A DNA stretch of 64,000 nucleotides, from the NCBI RefSeq assembly GCF_963678635.1, contig NC_087066.1, forward strand, positions 36,211,152 through 36,275,151. The letters are read 5' to 3'. The translations under genes and the position numbers were made by a program. Shown here one piece after another: positions 52,939 to 63,215 of this stretch; within the stretch, counting starts at the first letter, position 1; each line of letters begins with the position of its first letter. Under the pieces are notes generated by a model. That model was not told the origin of the DNA. It saw only the letters and a program-made list of their open reading frames with translations, and made no database searches. The DNA comes from Symsagittifera roscoffensis. Taxonomy: Eukaryota; Xenacoelomorpha; Acoela; Convolutidae.

Positions 52939-55566
52939 ACGGGTCGAGGTCCGCGACTCATTTTTTGACGGCCGCGATCAATTTTTCGACTATGCCGCGA
53001 CTAATTTTTCCACCTCCGCGACTAACTTTTCGACCATCGCGACTAATTTTTCGACTACCGCGACTAATTTTTCTTCGACCGCCGCGACTTATTTTTGGAC
53101 CGCCGCGACTAATTTTTGGACCACCGCGACTAATTGTTGGACTGCCGCGACTGACTAATATTGTTGGACTGCCGCGACTAATTTTTGGACCGCCGCGACT
53201 AATTTTTGGACCGCCGCGACTAATTTTTGGACCGCCGCGACTTATTTTTGGACCGCCGCGACTTATTTTTGGACCGCCGCGACTTATTTTTGGACCGCCG
53301 CGACTTATTTTTGGACCGCCGCGACTTATTTTTGGACCGCCGCGACTTATTTTTGGACCACCGCGACTAATTGTTGGACTTCCCCGACTGATTAATATTG
53401 TTGGACCGCCGCGACTATTTTTGGACCACTGCGACTAATTGTCGGACTGCCGCGACTGACTAATTTTGTTGGACCGCCGCGGCTAATTTTTGGACCACCG
53501 CGACTAATTGTTGGACTGCCGCGACTGACTAATATTGTTGGACTGCCGCGACTAATTTTTGGACCGCCGCGACTAATTTTTGGACCGCCGCGACTGACTA
53601 ATATTGTTGGACTGCCGCGACTAATTTTTGGACCGCCGCGACTTATTTTTGGACCGCCGCGACTAATTTTTGGACCGCCGCGACTTATTTTTGGACCGCC
53701 GCGACTTATTTTTGGACCGCCGTGACTTATTTTTGGACCACCGCGACTTATTTTTGGACCGCCGCGACTTATTTTTGGACCACCGCGACTTATTTTTGGA
53801 CCACCGCGACTAATTGTTGGACTGCCGCGACTGACTAATATTGTTGGACCGCCGCGACTATTTTTGGACCACCGCGACTAATTGTTGGATGCCGCGACTG
53901 ACTAATTTTGTTGGACCGCCGCGGCTAATTTTTGGACCACCGCGACTAATTGTTGGACTGCCGCGACTGACTAATATTGTTGGACTGCCGCGACTAATTT
54001 TTGGACCGCCGCGACTAATTTTTGGACCGCCGCGACTAATTTTTGGACCGCCGCGACTAATTTTTGGACCGCCGCGACTTATTTTTGGACCGCCGCGACT
54101 TATTTTTGGACCGCCGCGACTTATTTTTGGACCGCCGCGACTTATTTTTGGACCGCCGCGACTTATTTTTGGACCACCGCGACTAATTGTTGGACTTCCC
54201 CGACTGATTAATATTGTTGGACCGCCGCGACTATTTTTGGACCACTGCGACTAATTGTCGGACTGCCACGACTGACTAATTTTGTTGGACCGCCGCGGCT
54301 AATTTTTGGACCACCGCGACTAATTGTTGGACTGCCGCGACTGACTAATATTGTTGGACTGCCGCGACTAATTTTTGGACCGCCGCGACTAATTTTTGGA
54401 CCGCCGCGACTGACTAATATTGTTGGACTGCCGCGACTAATTTTTGGACCGCCGCGACTTATTTTTGGACCGCCGCGACTAATTTTTGGACCGCCGCGAC
54501 TTATTTTTGGACCGCCGCGACTTATTTTTGGACCGCCGTGACTTATTTTTGGACCGCCGCGACTTATTTTTGGACCGCCGCGACTTATTTTTGGACCGCC
54601 GCGACTTATTTTTGGACCACCGCGACTAATTGTTGGACTGCCGCGACTGACTAATATTGTTGGACCGCCGCGACTATTTTTGGACCACCGCGACTAATTG
54701 TTGGATGCCGCGACTGACTAATTTTGTTGGACCGCCGCGGCTAATTTTTGGACCACCGCGACTAATTGTTGGACTGCCGCGACTGACTAATATTGTTGGA
54801 CTGCCGCGACTAATTTTTGGACCGCCGCGACTAATTTTTGGACCGCCGCGACTAATTTTTGGACCGCCGCGACTAATTTTTGGACTGCCGCGACTTATTT
54901 TTGGACCGCCGCGACTTATTTTTGGACCGCCGCGACTTATTTTTGGACCGCCGCGACTAATTTTTGGACCACCGCGACTAATTGTTGGACTGCCTCGACT
55001 GACTAATACTGTTGGACCGCCGCGACTATTTTTGGACCACCGCGACTAATTGTTGGACTGCCGCGACTGACTAATATTGTTGGACCGCCGCGGCTAATTT
55101 TTGGACCACCGCGACTAATTGTTGGACTGCCGCGACTGAATAATATTGTTGGACTGCCGCGACTAATTTTTGGACCGCCGCGACTAATTTTTGGACCGCC
55201 GCGACTAATTTTTGGACCGCCGCGACTAATTTTTGGACCGCCGCGACTAATTTTTGGACGGCCGCGACTAGTTTTTGGACCGCCGCGACTAGTTTTTCGA
55301 CCATGATGCGTCTAATTTTTTGACCGCCGCGACTAACTTTCATTCGGTCTTACCGGTCGCGATTAACATTCCTTAGTCGCGACGGTCGCGATTAACTTTC
55401 CTTCGGTCGCGACGGTCGCGGACATATTGCATTGGTCCGCAAAGTCTAGCAACACCAAATTTTGGTCGCGGCGGTCTGAAAATGTCCATTTTTTGTCGTG
55501 GCAGTCTGGAAATACCAAAATTTGGTCGCGACCGTCTGATCACAAAACCACAACCTCGACCCGGGT
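52939..55566 (+). mobile_element. Family D element carrying a 21-bp satellite
   Basis: Bounded on the left by ACGGGTCGAGGT and on the right by AACCTCGACCCGGGTA, inverted relative to each other. Between them is about 2.4 kb of 21-bp units of the form TTTTTGGACCGCCGCGACTAA, and then a unique 3-prime module (about 55340-55550). The 3-prime module recurs at 19786-19985. It begins about 160 bp after the EF-hand stop codon. No real gene is contained. Confidence 0.75.
52960..55335 (+). repeat. 21-bp satellite array with 816-bp higher-order period
   Basis: Units vary by a few bases (ACCGCC, ACTGCC, ACCACC; TAA or TTA), with regular insertions of GACTGACTAATATTG. Distinctive variant blocks recur at exactly 816 bp: for example the block starting 53841 recurs at 54657, and the one ending 53438 recurs at 54254. 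The array is about three higher-order units. The 21-bp period equals seven codons, explaining long open frames on both strands. Confidence 0.85.
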
Positions 55567-56216
55567 AGCAGAGAGGCAGAGGCGAGTGCTCGTTTTGCTA
55601 GCAAGCTACCTTCAGTAGAATTAAATTATATCAGGTAGTTTTCAGCTTATTAACTTGCTCTCAATTATTGTTTTTCATTAATTACATTTCCATGTTTTTG
55701 AACTCTTGATATGCCGCAGGACTTAAGTAAAAATAACATAAAACTATAGGTATCCTGGACTACTATTACTCAATAGAAATAAATTTTTTGGCCATGTCTG
55801 GTTAACCCCTCAACTTAGCAACTAAAAATATTGCCCCTAACTGGGGTTTCACTTGATCAATTGATACGTTATGCTTTATAGTTGTCGATTTGATAGATCA
55901 AAAATGAGAGACTGAGAAAAATGCTTCCGTGTTTGGAAAACAAGTGCTAAGGATATGAAGCTCAAGATTTATTCCAATTTCAGTTCAGTAGAAAGTTATA
56001 TTAAGATTGATTTTAGGGGAAATATTTTAGACGATATTCCGCACACGATGGGTATTCGTCAGAATACAAAAAAAAACTTTTATTTGGTGCGGCCAATTAG
56101 GAGGAGAATAACAGCAAACGATTCCTCACAAAGATAACACAAGAGAGATTTATAACTATGCATTTTTCTGTGAGTCGTCTTTCGGTTCTTCTGAATTCAT
56201 AGATTACAGCAGGATG

Positions 56217-57292
56217 TTGTTCTGACTTTTGAGACCGAATACTTGTGCTCAGGTGAATTTTTTCACCGGGCTTGGACTTTTAAATTTTGTCTTAAAAGGT
56301 AAAACAATACCGACTTCTTAACTAGCTGTTTTGACTATTTTAAATTGTCTGAAATCTATTGATGATCTGAGCACAAAATTAAACAAGACTGCTCGTATCA
56401 GGGCGAAGCCCTGAATGTTCCGACTGCCTTTTAAGGTTTATGGAGCAGTAATAACATTAAAAAATTAAACGTAATAAAATAAAATGAAATTTTTTTTTCT
56501 AAAATTTGAAATTTTTTATGAAAATCATCCCCCACACGCCATATAAAGTACAAAAATATAGATTTCGCTCCTTGATGCAAATCAATTATGGCAAATAAGC
56601 TTCTTTCAACCAATTTGGAACGATTTCTAAGACGGATTAACTCTCCGATTACGCGTTAATAGCGCGAAATATATCGCGCGTTAATTGTCCCAAATTGGCC
56701 AAAATGGCAATCTTTAAACCCTCATAACTTTACGAAAAATGATCACAGGTAAAATATCTTTTCAAATTTGAGCTCAAGACAACAATGGCTTTCCAATGAT
56801 ATAAAAAAATTCCGTCAAAAATGGCTAGTTAAAAAGTCGAAATTTGTCTGAAGAAAAAAAAAAACCCACCCCGAGCACAAATATTCCGTTACTTTCGTAT
56901 CGAAAGTCGGAACAAATATATTTCATTTTTTCATATAGTTATGGGTGTTTAAAAATAATCATTATTATGAATTTGGGATAAATACCGCTCTACACATTTC
57001 GTAGTATTAAAACGTAAACGGCGATTTAATCCGGCTCAGAAATGGTTTCATACTGATTTGAGGAGAGCATTTTGCTCTAAATTATACGTTACCAGACTCT
57101 AATCATATCACTTCGTTTTTTACAGAGCGTGTTTGGAGATACAAAAAAAAGAAAAAAGTAAATTTTATTCCGATTAGTTTATCAATTTTTGAACAAAGCT
57201 TTCAAGTGTTTTTCAACGGCAGCTGAAATTCTAAAAGCTACACAGGGCTACGATTTCAGATTTTCTATTGGAGATAAATTTTGTTTTTTTTT
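56217..57292. repeat. Old family A-like copy interrupted by a younger family A element
   Basis: Plus-strand diverged copy starts TTCTGACTTTTGAGACC at about 56219 and resumes after the insertion at 56916 with ATAGTTATGGGTGTTT, CGGCGATTTAATCCGGCTC and so on. The younger copy, in reverse orientation, is 56384-56915. The outer copy is at most loosely similar to the family consensus. Confidence 0.65.
56384..56915 (-). repeat. Family A non-autonomous element (inserted copy)
   Basis: Complete from CAAGACTGCTCGTATCAGGG to CTTTCGTATCGAAAG plus TCGGAACAA, well preserved. It is flanked by AAA on the left and ATATATTT on the right, with no long target duplication. Confidence 0.85.
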
Positions 57293-57329
57293 CCAAACAA
57301 AACGTTGATGAAACTATAACTTTTCACTT

Positions 57330-57686
57330 TTATTGCTTTTTACAACATGGTTTCTTATTGTTTTCCCTTAGAGATTTAATGTCGATGCTTTCTGTAATTG
57401 TATTTGAAGTTGTCGCACTAGTTCTGCTGAAAGTCGGCTTCCGTGTCGTGACAAACGTGAATGACATTCTGATCAGCTCTCGGAAAGCTTCCGTTACGCC
57501 GACGTCGTCTTTTGCCGACGTCTGGTAGAAGCCGTCAAAAGGGGCGATTCCCTGGAACTCTGCCTGCCAGTTCCTCTCGGGGACATATCTGTCAATTTGG
57601 GTCATTGTGAGTACACAGGGGACATCTGGACCCGCGAAGTCTGTCACCATGTTTCTCCAATCCACTACGTTGTGAAAGTAGTCCTC
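57330..57686 (-). CDS. Rab-like GTPase terminal exon
   Basis: Acceptor GGTTATTTTAG, 118 codons and TAA. Reads EDYFHNVVDWRNMVTDFAGP, TMTQIDRYVPERNW, FYQTSAKDDVGVTEAFRELI and ends PCCKKQ. Confidence 0.85.
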   Translation of the reverse strand, partial: EDYFHNVVDWRNMVTDFAGPDVPCVLTMTQIDRYVPERNWQAEFQGIAPFDGFYQTSAKDDVGVTEAFRELIRMSFTFVTTRKPTFSRTSATTSNTITESIDIKSLRENNKKPCCKKQ

Positions 57687-58117
57687 CTAAAATAACCTGA
57701 GGCCGTCATTTTTTAAGCAGATTTTTGAAATTAATTGAGCGCTTGAAACTAAAACTTCGGTTTATCCTTCATATGCTGACTAGTAAATTGACTACACGTG
57801 TCAAAGCTACTTCGATGACAGCTGTAGCTTCATTAAGTTTAGTGATAACTAATCTGTTCAATGAGTTTTGAATAGCATGCCGCAAATTAATTTCACAATC
57901 GTAAATGATTGAATGACCTTTTCGCTCACCTGAGACGCGTTGCAGCATATCATGACGGCGTCACTGCGCCTGAAAAACTGAGTTGTTACGTTCTGGTGAG
58001 TGCGGTAGCTGCCGGCGATATCCCAGATCTGGATCGGGTACTCCACCCCATCCATTTTGGCACTAGATGTGTGAAACTCAGCTCCCACTGTCGCTTTCAC
58101 TAATTCGCTGAATTCAC
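57330..58117 (-). CDS. Divergent Rab-like small GTPase, two 3-prime exons
   Basis: Exons 58117-57930 (phase 1 to 0) and 57686-57330 (phase 0, stop) give about 181 residues of a Ras-superfamily GTPase. Switch I region KATVGAEFHT, switch II WDIAGSYRTHQNVTTQFFRR, guanine-specificity region VLTMTQIDRY and SAK motif QTSAKDD are in correct order. WDIAG and the GIAPFDGFYQTSAKD stretch are most like the Rab32/38/29 group. Unusual: the catalytic Gln of DxxGQ is Ser, and the Asn of NKxD is Thr, so nucleotide handling may be altered. The C-terminus (NNKKPCCKKQ) has adjacent cysteines suited to prenylation. The first exon with the P-loop was not found between 58118 and 59870. Rabs direct vesicle traffic on intracellular membranes; the specific role here is unknown. 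Confidence 0.82.
57930..58117 (-). CDS. Rab-like GTPase exon: switch I and switch II
   Basis: Acceptor CGTTTCTCAG, donor GTGAGCGAA, 62 codons after a 2-base start. Reads EFSELVKATVGAEFHTSS, WDIAGSYRTHQN and SDAVMICCNASQ. Confidence 0.85.
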
Positions 58118-58505
58118 CTGAGAAACGAAAAACAGATAAGGCATTCAAAATGAGTTGCCTTCACTGTCTAAAAGCTTATTTTATAAGAAAAACCCGATCA
58201 TTGAAATTCGATCTTAAAAAACATTTTTGTAAATGTTGCTTTTCGAGCAGCTTTGATGCTATTAAAGGAAGAAAAGAGACCAATGAGCTTGTGAGTACAC
58301 AGGGGAGTTCACTTGGGAGCTTGTGAGTTCACTTCTGTTTTCTTTACTTTTCCTGTGTTCTACTTTTCCTTCCCTATCATCCACTTCAACATCCACTTCA
58401 ACTTTTTCGCTGATTCTCAAATTGACTTGCGGAAAAAAACTTTATGTACACATTCTAGAAAAAGAACTAGAGTTACAGTGAGCTTAGTTTGATTTAACTA
58501 GTGAG

Positions 58506-58738
58506 TCGACAATTCGTGAGAGACGACAATCCGTAACAGGCGACAATTCGTGACAGTAGATTAAGCGGGTAACACTGATTCACGCGCAGTATTCCTCTCG
58601 TGCCGGATGTAAGCGCAGGGGAGCGAAGCGGAGAAAACGTTTTCTAATTGCCAATGCCTTGTTACGAATTTTCGCCTATTACGAATCGTCGCTTGTTACG
58701 AATTGTCGCCCGTCACGAATTGTTGCCCTACCAAATTA
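58506..58738 (-). repeat. Family E MITE-like element
   Basis: Left end with three GGCGACAATTCGT-type units, right end with four TTACGAATTGTCGC-type units. The central part GGATGTAAGCGCAGGGGAGC is the reverse of the core at 40092-40272. Confidence 0.7.
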
Positions 58739-59870
58739 ACTGAGAAACAAGTATTGGAAAAATGTCTTCCTTTTTTGACTTTTTTGCAATGAGTGTTTGA
58801 CAATATAACGTCTACTTAAGTTCCTTGTTTTAGGCAAAAAATTACTAACATTCAATTCTGACTGTAAAAATGAGATGAAATTTTAATTTGAAATGTGTTT
58901 TTCAAAGGTTAGATGGATTTGTATGGTATATCATATAGCAACCCTTTACTTCTGATTCTATCCATATTTGTGAAAATTAGTTCAAAAAAGCTTCAAAAAC
59001 CGGTTTGAAGTCGGTTTGAAACATTGGTTTCAATTCTCAGCGTAGTTTGAGAAATTGATTTGAAAATGGGATAAAAAACTTGATCCTTTTCCGCTATGTT
59101 TTGCACTAAAACACATTTTTTAAAAACTTATTTAGGTTAACCAGTTTACCCCTGAAACCTCTCTCTCTTCTCTTTATAACAACAACTTCAACTGCCTGGG
59201 TTTTACAAAAAATTATAAACAAACACGGCTGGTCAAATGGAATTTCAAGATACAGAGGCGAGGATCAGCTAAGCATAACTTCCGATTCAACACAGACATA
59301 AAAAACATAAATCGAAAAAAATGAAAAATGATGAAAAAAACTAAGTCAACCAGAATTTCCGATAAGCCAACTATGGCCTCAGCTAAAGCTAGCAAAACGT
59401 GCTGGTTAATTTTTGAATTTGTTATGGTGATGCTGGATGAAATACGTACCTTCAAAAATTTAACTTTACGTAATACCTTAATTAAACCTCGGTTTATCAA
59501 CGTTTTGTATTGACTTCATTTTGGGGCTTTTTTTCCTTTTTCCCCCCACCTGCAAATTTTCACCTGTAAATTTGTTGACTACATTTTCCGATTGCTATGA
59601 AAATTTACATACAGAATAATAAGGCCACAACAAACATATTTGGTCTTCATACTCAACCTCGTAAAATCACTAGTTACACTAATTCATTGAAGGTCGTGTG
59701 AGGTGGGGGGAAAAGGAAAAAGAGCCCATTTTGGCTATCATAAAAACACTAACTTAAAAGTTAAAAGCATGGGTTTGCTTACATTGATTGTGACCATTCT
59801 ACTTTTATTTTAATTGAATTTCAATCGGTTATCTACACAGTTGATACATATTACTCGCCCTTCAAGGCCT
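58739..59870. other. Intergenic stretch between the Rab-like exons and the next exon
   Basis: No P-loop or other exon was recognised on either strand. A/T-rich, with a CT-rich tract at 59160-59180. Confidence 0.3.
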
Positions 59871-59989
59871 CTAGATTACACCATCAGCGAACGCGGCTAT
59901 CAGCAATGTCTCCAGGAAGGAGAAAAAGAATACCAAGTTCGACATAGCGATGTTAATGACCAGACAACTTGGCGATGCTTTTAACGTCC
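59871..59989 (-). CDS. Possible terminal exon with a membrane helix
   Basis: Acceptor CAATTTGCAG, then in phase 1 TLKASPSCLVINIAMSNLV continuing FFFSFLETLLIAAFADGVI and a TAG stop at 59871-59873. The GC content is higher than the surroundings and the frame ends in a hydrophobic helix of about 20 residues. No family is recognised. It may be the last exon of a gene entering from the right. Confidence 0.4.
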
Positions 59990-60319
59990 CTGCAAATTGT
60001 TCATTTAATTTTTCGATGACTCACTTCTTAGTGAAAAGAAAAAACATGGCCACGAAAACATTCCACATGAGCCAAAAATCAATTCGTAAGCGTTTGATAC
60101 TTACATGTTCATGTACCGGAATGAAAAAAAGTTCAACTTGGGATTGAATAGAGCTAAAACAAGCATGAAAAGAGGACGTGCCTTTCTGTGAGGTATAGGG
60201 GATTTTTTTCTGCTAAAGCGAAACTACGGTTAAGCAAATTTTTTCTAAGCGAGCCGGTTCTTTTCTGGGGGTATTCGAAGCTTAACCCAAATGCTGAAAA
60301 CAGTTTTTAAGTACGAAAC

Positions 60320-60690
60320 ATGCTAGCAAAGAGAAAACCAAAGACATTTTGTAATCCCCAGGAGCCATTTGTGCAGAGTTTACTGGGAACGTTTCAAAGG
60401 AGACGGTTGCGAATTTATCAAAATATGGATAAAAAGCCAGTAAGGTTTAGCGACAAAGATTCATCGATTCAGCGCCAGCTACTCCAAAAGACATTGCGAT
60501 ACCTTTTCAGATGATTTTTTCAGTCAGGGGATACTTTTTCTAGTCCATGACTCAAGGCCTGATGATGCTGATCGTATGTTGATTCTTTCCACAGAAGAAA
60601 AATTAGATGTGTCGGAGAGTAACACAACTTGGCATGCTGATGGAGCTTTTAAATCATGCTGGAATATTGTGAAAAGATATGAGGTGGTCT
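60320..60690 (+). pseudogene. MULE-type transposase relic
   Basis: Across two frames the sequence reads PKDIAIPFQMIFS, FLVHDSRPDDADRMLILSTE and SESNTTWHADGAFKSCWNIV. The W-x-x-D-G-x-F-K motif preceded by a hydrophobic FL...D and ILIF-like strand is the N-terminal catalytic region of Mutator-like transposases found in many animals. It is interrupted by stops and lacks the rest of the catalytic domain. A fragment resembling family E follows at 60775-60830. Confidence 0.6.
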
Positions 60691-60950
60691 AATTTCTGGC
60701 ACAAAACGCCAGTCTACTTCCTTCCCCCGGAGTGCGGTCTGTATTTAGACAACCGCGTATTCAGGCACTACGGAGTCATGTCAGTGTCGCCTGCTACGAG
60801 TCATCGCTTGTTACAAACTGTCACCCAGCCATGGGTTGGTATTGAGACCAAACGCTCGTGGTTGCAGGATGCGACACATAGTTCGATTTGCTAGATAGTT
60901 CGATTAATTATGTAAATCCTTAAAAAACACTAAAACCTCATTAAAAACAA

Positions 60951-61983
60951 CAAGACTGCTCGTATCAGGGCGAAGCCCTGAATGTTCCGACTGCCCATTA
61001 AGGTCTATGGAGCAGTAATATCATTAAAAAATTAAAAGTAATAAAACAAAATGAAAATTTTTTTTTTCAAAAATTTGAAGTTTTTTTAAATAAAAATCAT
61101 CCCCCCACACGCCATATAAAATACAAAAGTATAGATTTCGCTACTTGTAACAAATCAATTATGGCAAATAAGCTTCGTTAAACCAATTTGGAACGATTTC
61201 TAAGACGGATTAACTCTCCGCTTACGCGTTAATAGCGCGAAATAGATCGCGCGTTATTTGTCCCAAATTGGCCAAAATGGCAATCTTTAAACCCTCATAA
61301 CTTTACGAAAAATGATCACAGGTAAAATATCTTTTCAAATTTGAGCTCAAGACAACAATGGCTTTCGAATGATATAAAAAAATTCCGTCAAAAATGGCTA
61401 GTTAAAAAGTCGAAATTTGTCTGAAGAAAAAAAAAACCCACCCCGAGCACAAATATTCCGTTACTTTCGTATCGAAAGTCGGAACAAATATATTTCATTT
61501 TTTCATATAGTTATGGGTGTTTAAAAATAATCATTATTATGAATTTGGGATAAATACCGCTCTACACATTTCGTAGTATTAAAACGTAAACGGCGATTTA
61601 ATCCGGCTCAGAAATGGTTTCATACTGATTTGAGGAGAGCATTTTGCTCTAAATTATACGTTACCAGACTCTAATCATATCACTTCGTTTTTTACAGAGC
61701 GTGTTTGGAGATACAAAAAAAAGAAAAAAGTAAATTTTATTCCGATTAGTTTATCAATTTTTGAACAAAGCTTTCAAGTGTTTTTCAACGGCAGCTGAAA
61801 TTCTAAAAGCTACACAGGGCTACGATTTCAGATTTTCTATTGGAGATAAATTTTGTTTTTTTGATATAAAAAAATTCTAGTTAAAAAGTATGAATTCTAG
61901 TCAGAGAAAAATTTGTCTGAAGAAAAAAAAAACCCACCCCGAGCACAAATATTCCGTTACTTTCGTATCGAAAGTCGGAACAA
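60951..61983 (-). repeat. Duplicated block: family A copy, flank and extra family A end
   Basis: 60951-61486 is a complete family A copy. 61487-61862 repeats the sequence at 56916-57292 almost base for base. From 61863, AAAAATTCTAG and AAATTTGTCTGAAG lead to a further family A right end (CTTTCGTATCGAAAG plus TCGGAACAA) at 61983. Confidence 0.8.
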
Positions 61984-62809
61984 CTAGTGTGAAACAATTG
62001 GAGCTGGGTTTGTATATGCCGGATACTGTAGACCAGCTTGTCAAATGAAACAAAAATTAAAGCAAAAATTTGTTTTTCAAACTCATCGCTTAACATTCAA
62101 CAAATGACTGCTATAGACGCAATTTTTTTTGTTCAACTGCTTTGTTTCTTGTTCAACTTATGATTGCTAACTAAATTTCTTTGCTTAGATTAGACTGGCA
62201 GCAAAGGCGTCTCAGTACTTTTTATATATTTTAAGTTCAAAACGCTTCTAAACTTAAAAACACTTAATGAGAGGTCACCGACAGTAGGCTCAACGACATT
62301 CATGGTTTGCCTACTCGAGTCTTGGTTGTTTTGATACATTTAGCCAGCAAGTGGAACAAAGTTGCGGGCCGTGTAACATTTTTCATCTTTTTCAAATTTA
62401 ACCAGAAAATTTCTTTTTAAAAATTTGTAACTAATTTGACGATTTCTCTTAGCAATGACTCATAGTGCCGCCTTTCACGATCGTGGCTGTTAAAATATCC
62501 AAAAAACTGCTTGGACCAGTTATTCTCAAAATTTGAGCCTTTTTCTGAACCAAAACTAAACTGGTTTATTTTGAGCAACACGCTCAATTTCCAGCTTTTT
62601 CTCAAGTGTCCTCAATAGAGCTCAGAAAACTCACCAGAGTAGCTCCTTTTTATATAGAAGAACTTCGGTTTGTTATTTAATGAGGTTACATCATGCTAAT
62701 TTAAAAAAAACATTCAGTTGGTTACCAGCCTTTTCAAATGTCATTTAAAAAAATCTTAGAGAAAACATTTTGCAAGCGAGAAACAGATAAAACAAACCAT
62801 TACTCGAAA

Positions 62810-63215
62810 AACAAGATTACACGGTTGCTGTGCAAGTAGCACAGAAAAATACGTCCAAATTAATGACCAAATTTTGCAGAAAAAACTTTTCCATTTTTTC
62901 CAGTTTCGTGTCGTTTTCTGTACGAGGTGGGCTTACAGCAACAAAACGAAACATATATAGCAGCCTAGATAATATCCAAAAATAGCTTCAAATTATTTTT
63001 GAAAAGCAAAATTTCAAACGGGTTTATGTCACAATGTGAACATTTTTCAAAATTAATAAAAGTCGATCAGTTTAGGACAGAGAAGGGTTTTATGTGATTT
63101 ACAATCGACTCATTTTGATTATCGATTGTTGTACCTGGTTTTGCAAAAAAAACAAAGAAACTAAAACATAAACGCACACAAGTTTCTTCCCCACTTTCAG
63201 TGATGGGAGCATCAA
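62810..63215 (+). repeat. Family C repeat
   Basis: Begins ACACGGTTGCTGTGCAAG with AGCACAGAA and includes GTGTCGTTTTCTGTACG and TTGTACCTGGTTTTGC. Ends near CCCCACTTTCAGTGATGGG. Confidence 0.55.

Noticed and set aside
52965-55049. Long plus-strand open frames of 130-157 codons rich in GPPRLIF repeats
   Set aside because: They are translations of a 21-bp satellite whose period is a multiple of three; no start context, no non-repeat sequence, and equivalent frames exist on the other strand.
55071-55343. Minus-strand coiled-coil-like protein (KLVAAVQ heptads)
   Set aside because: Same satellite read in reverse. The heptad comes from the 21-bp unit, not from selection for a coiled coil.
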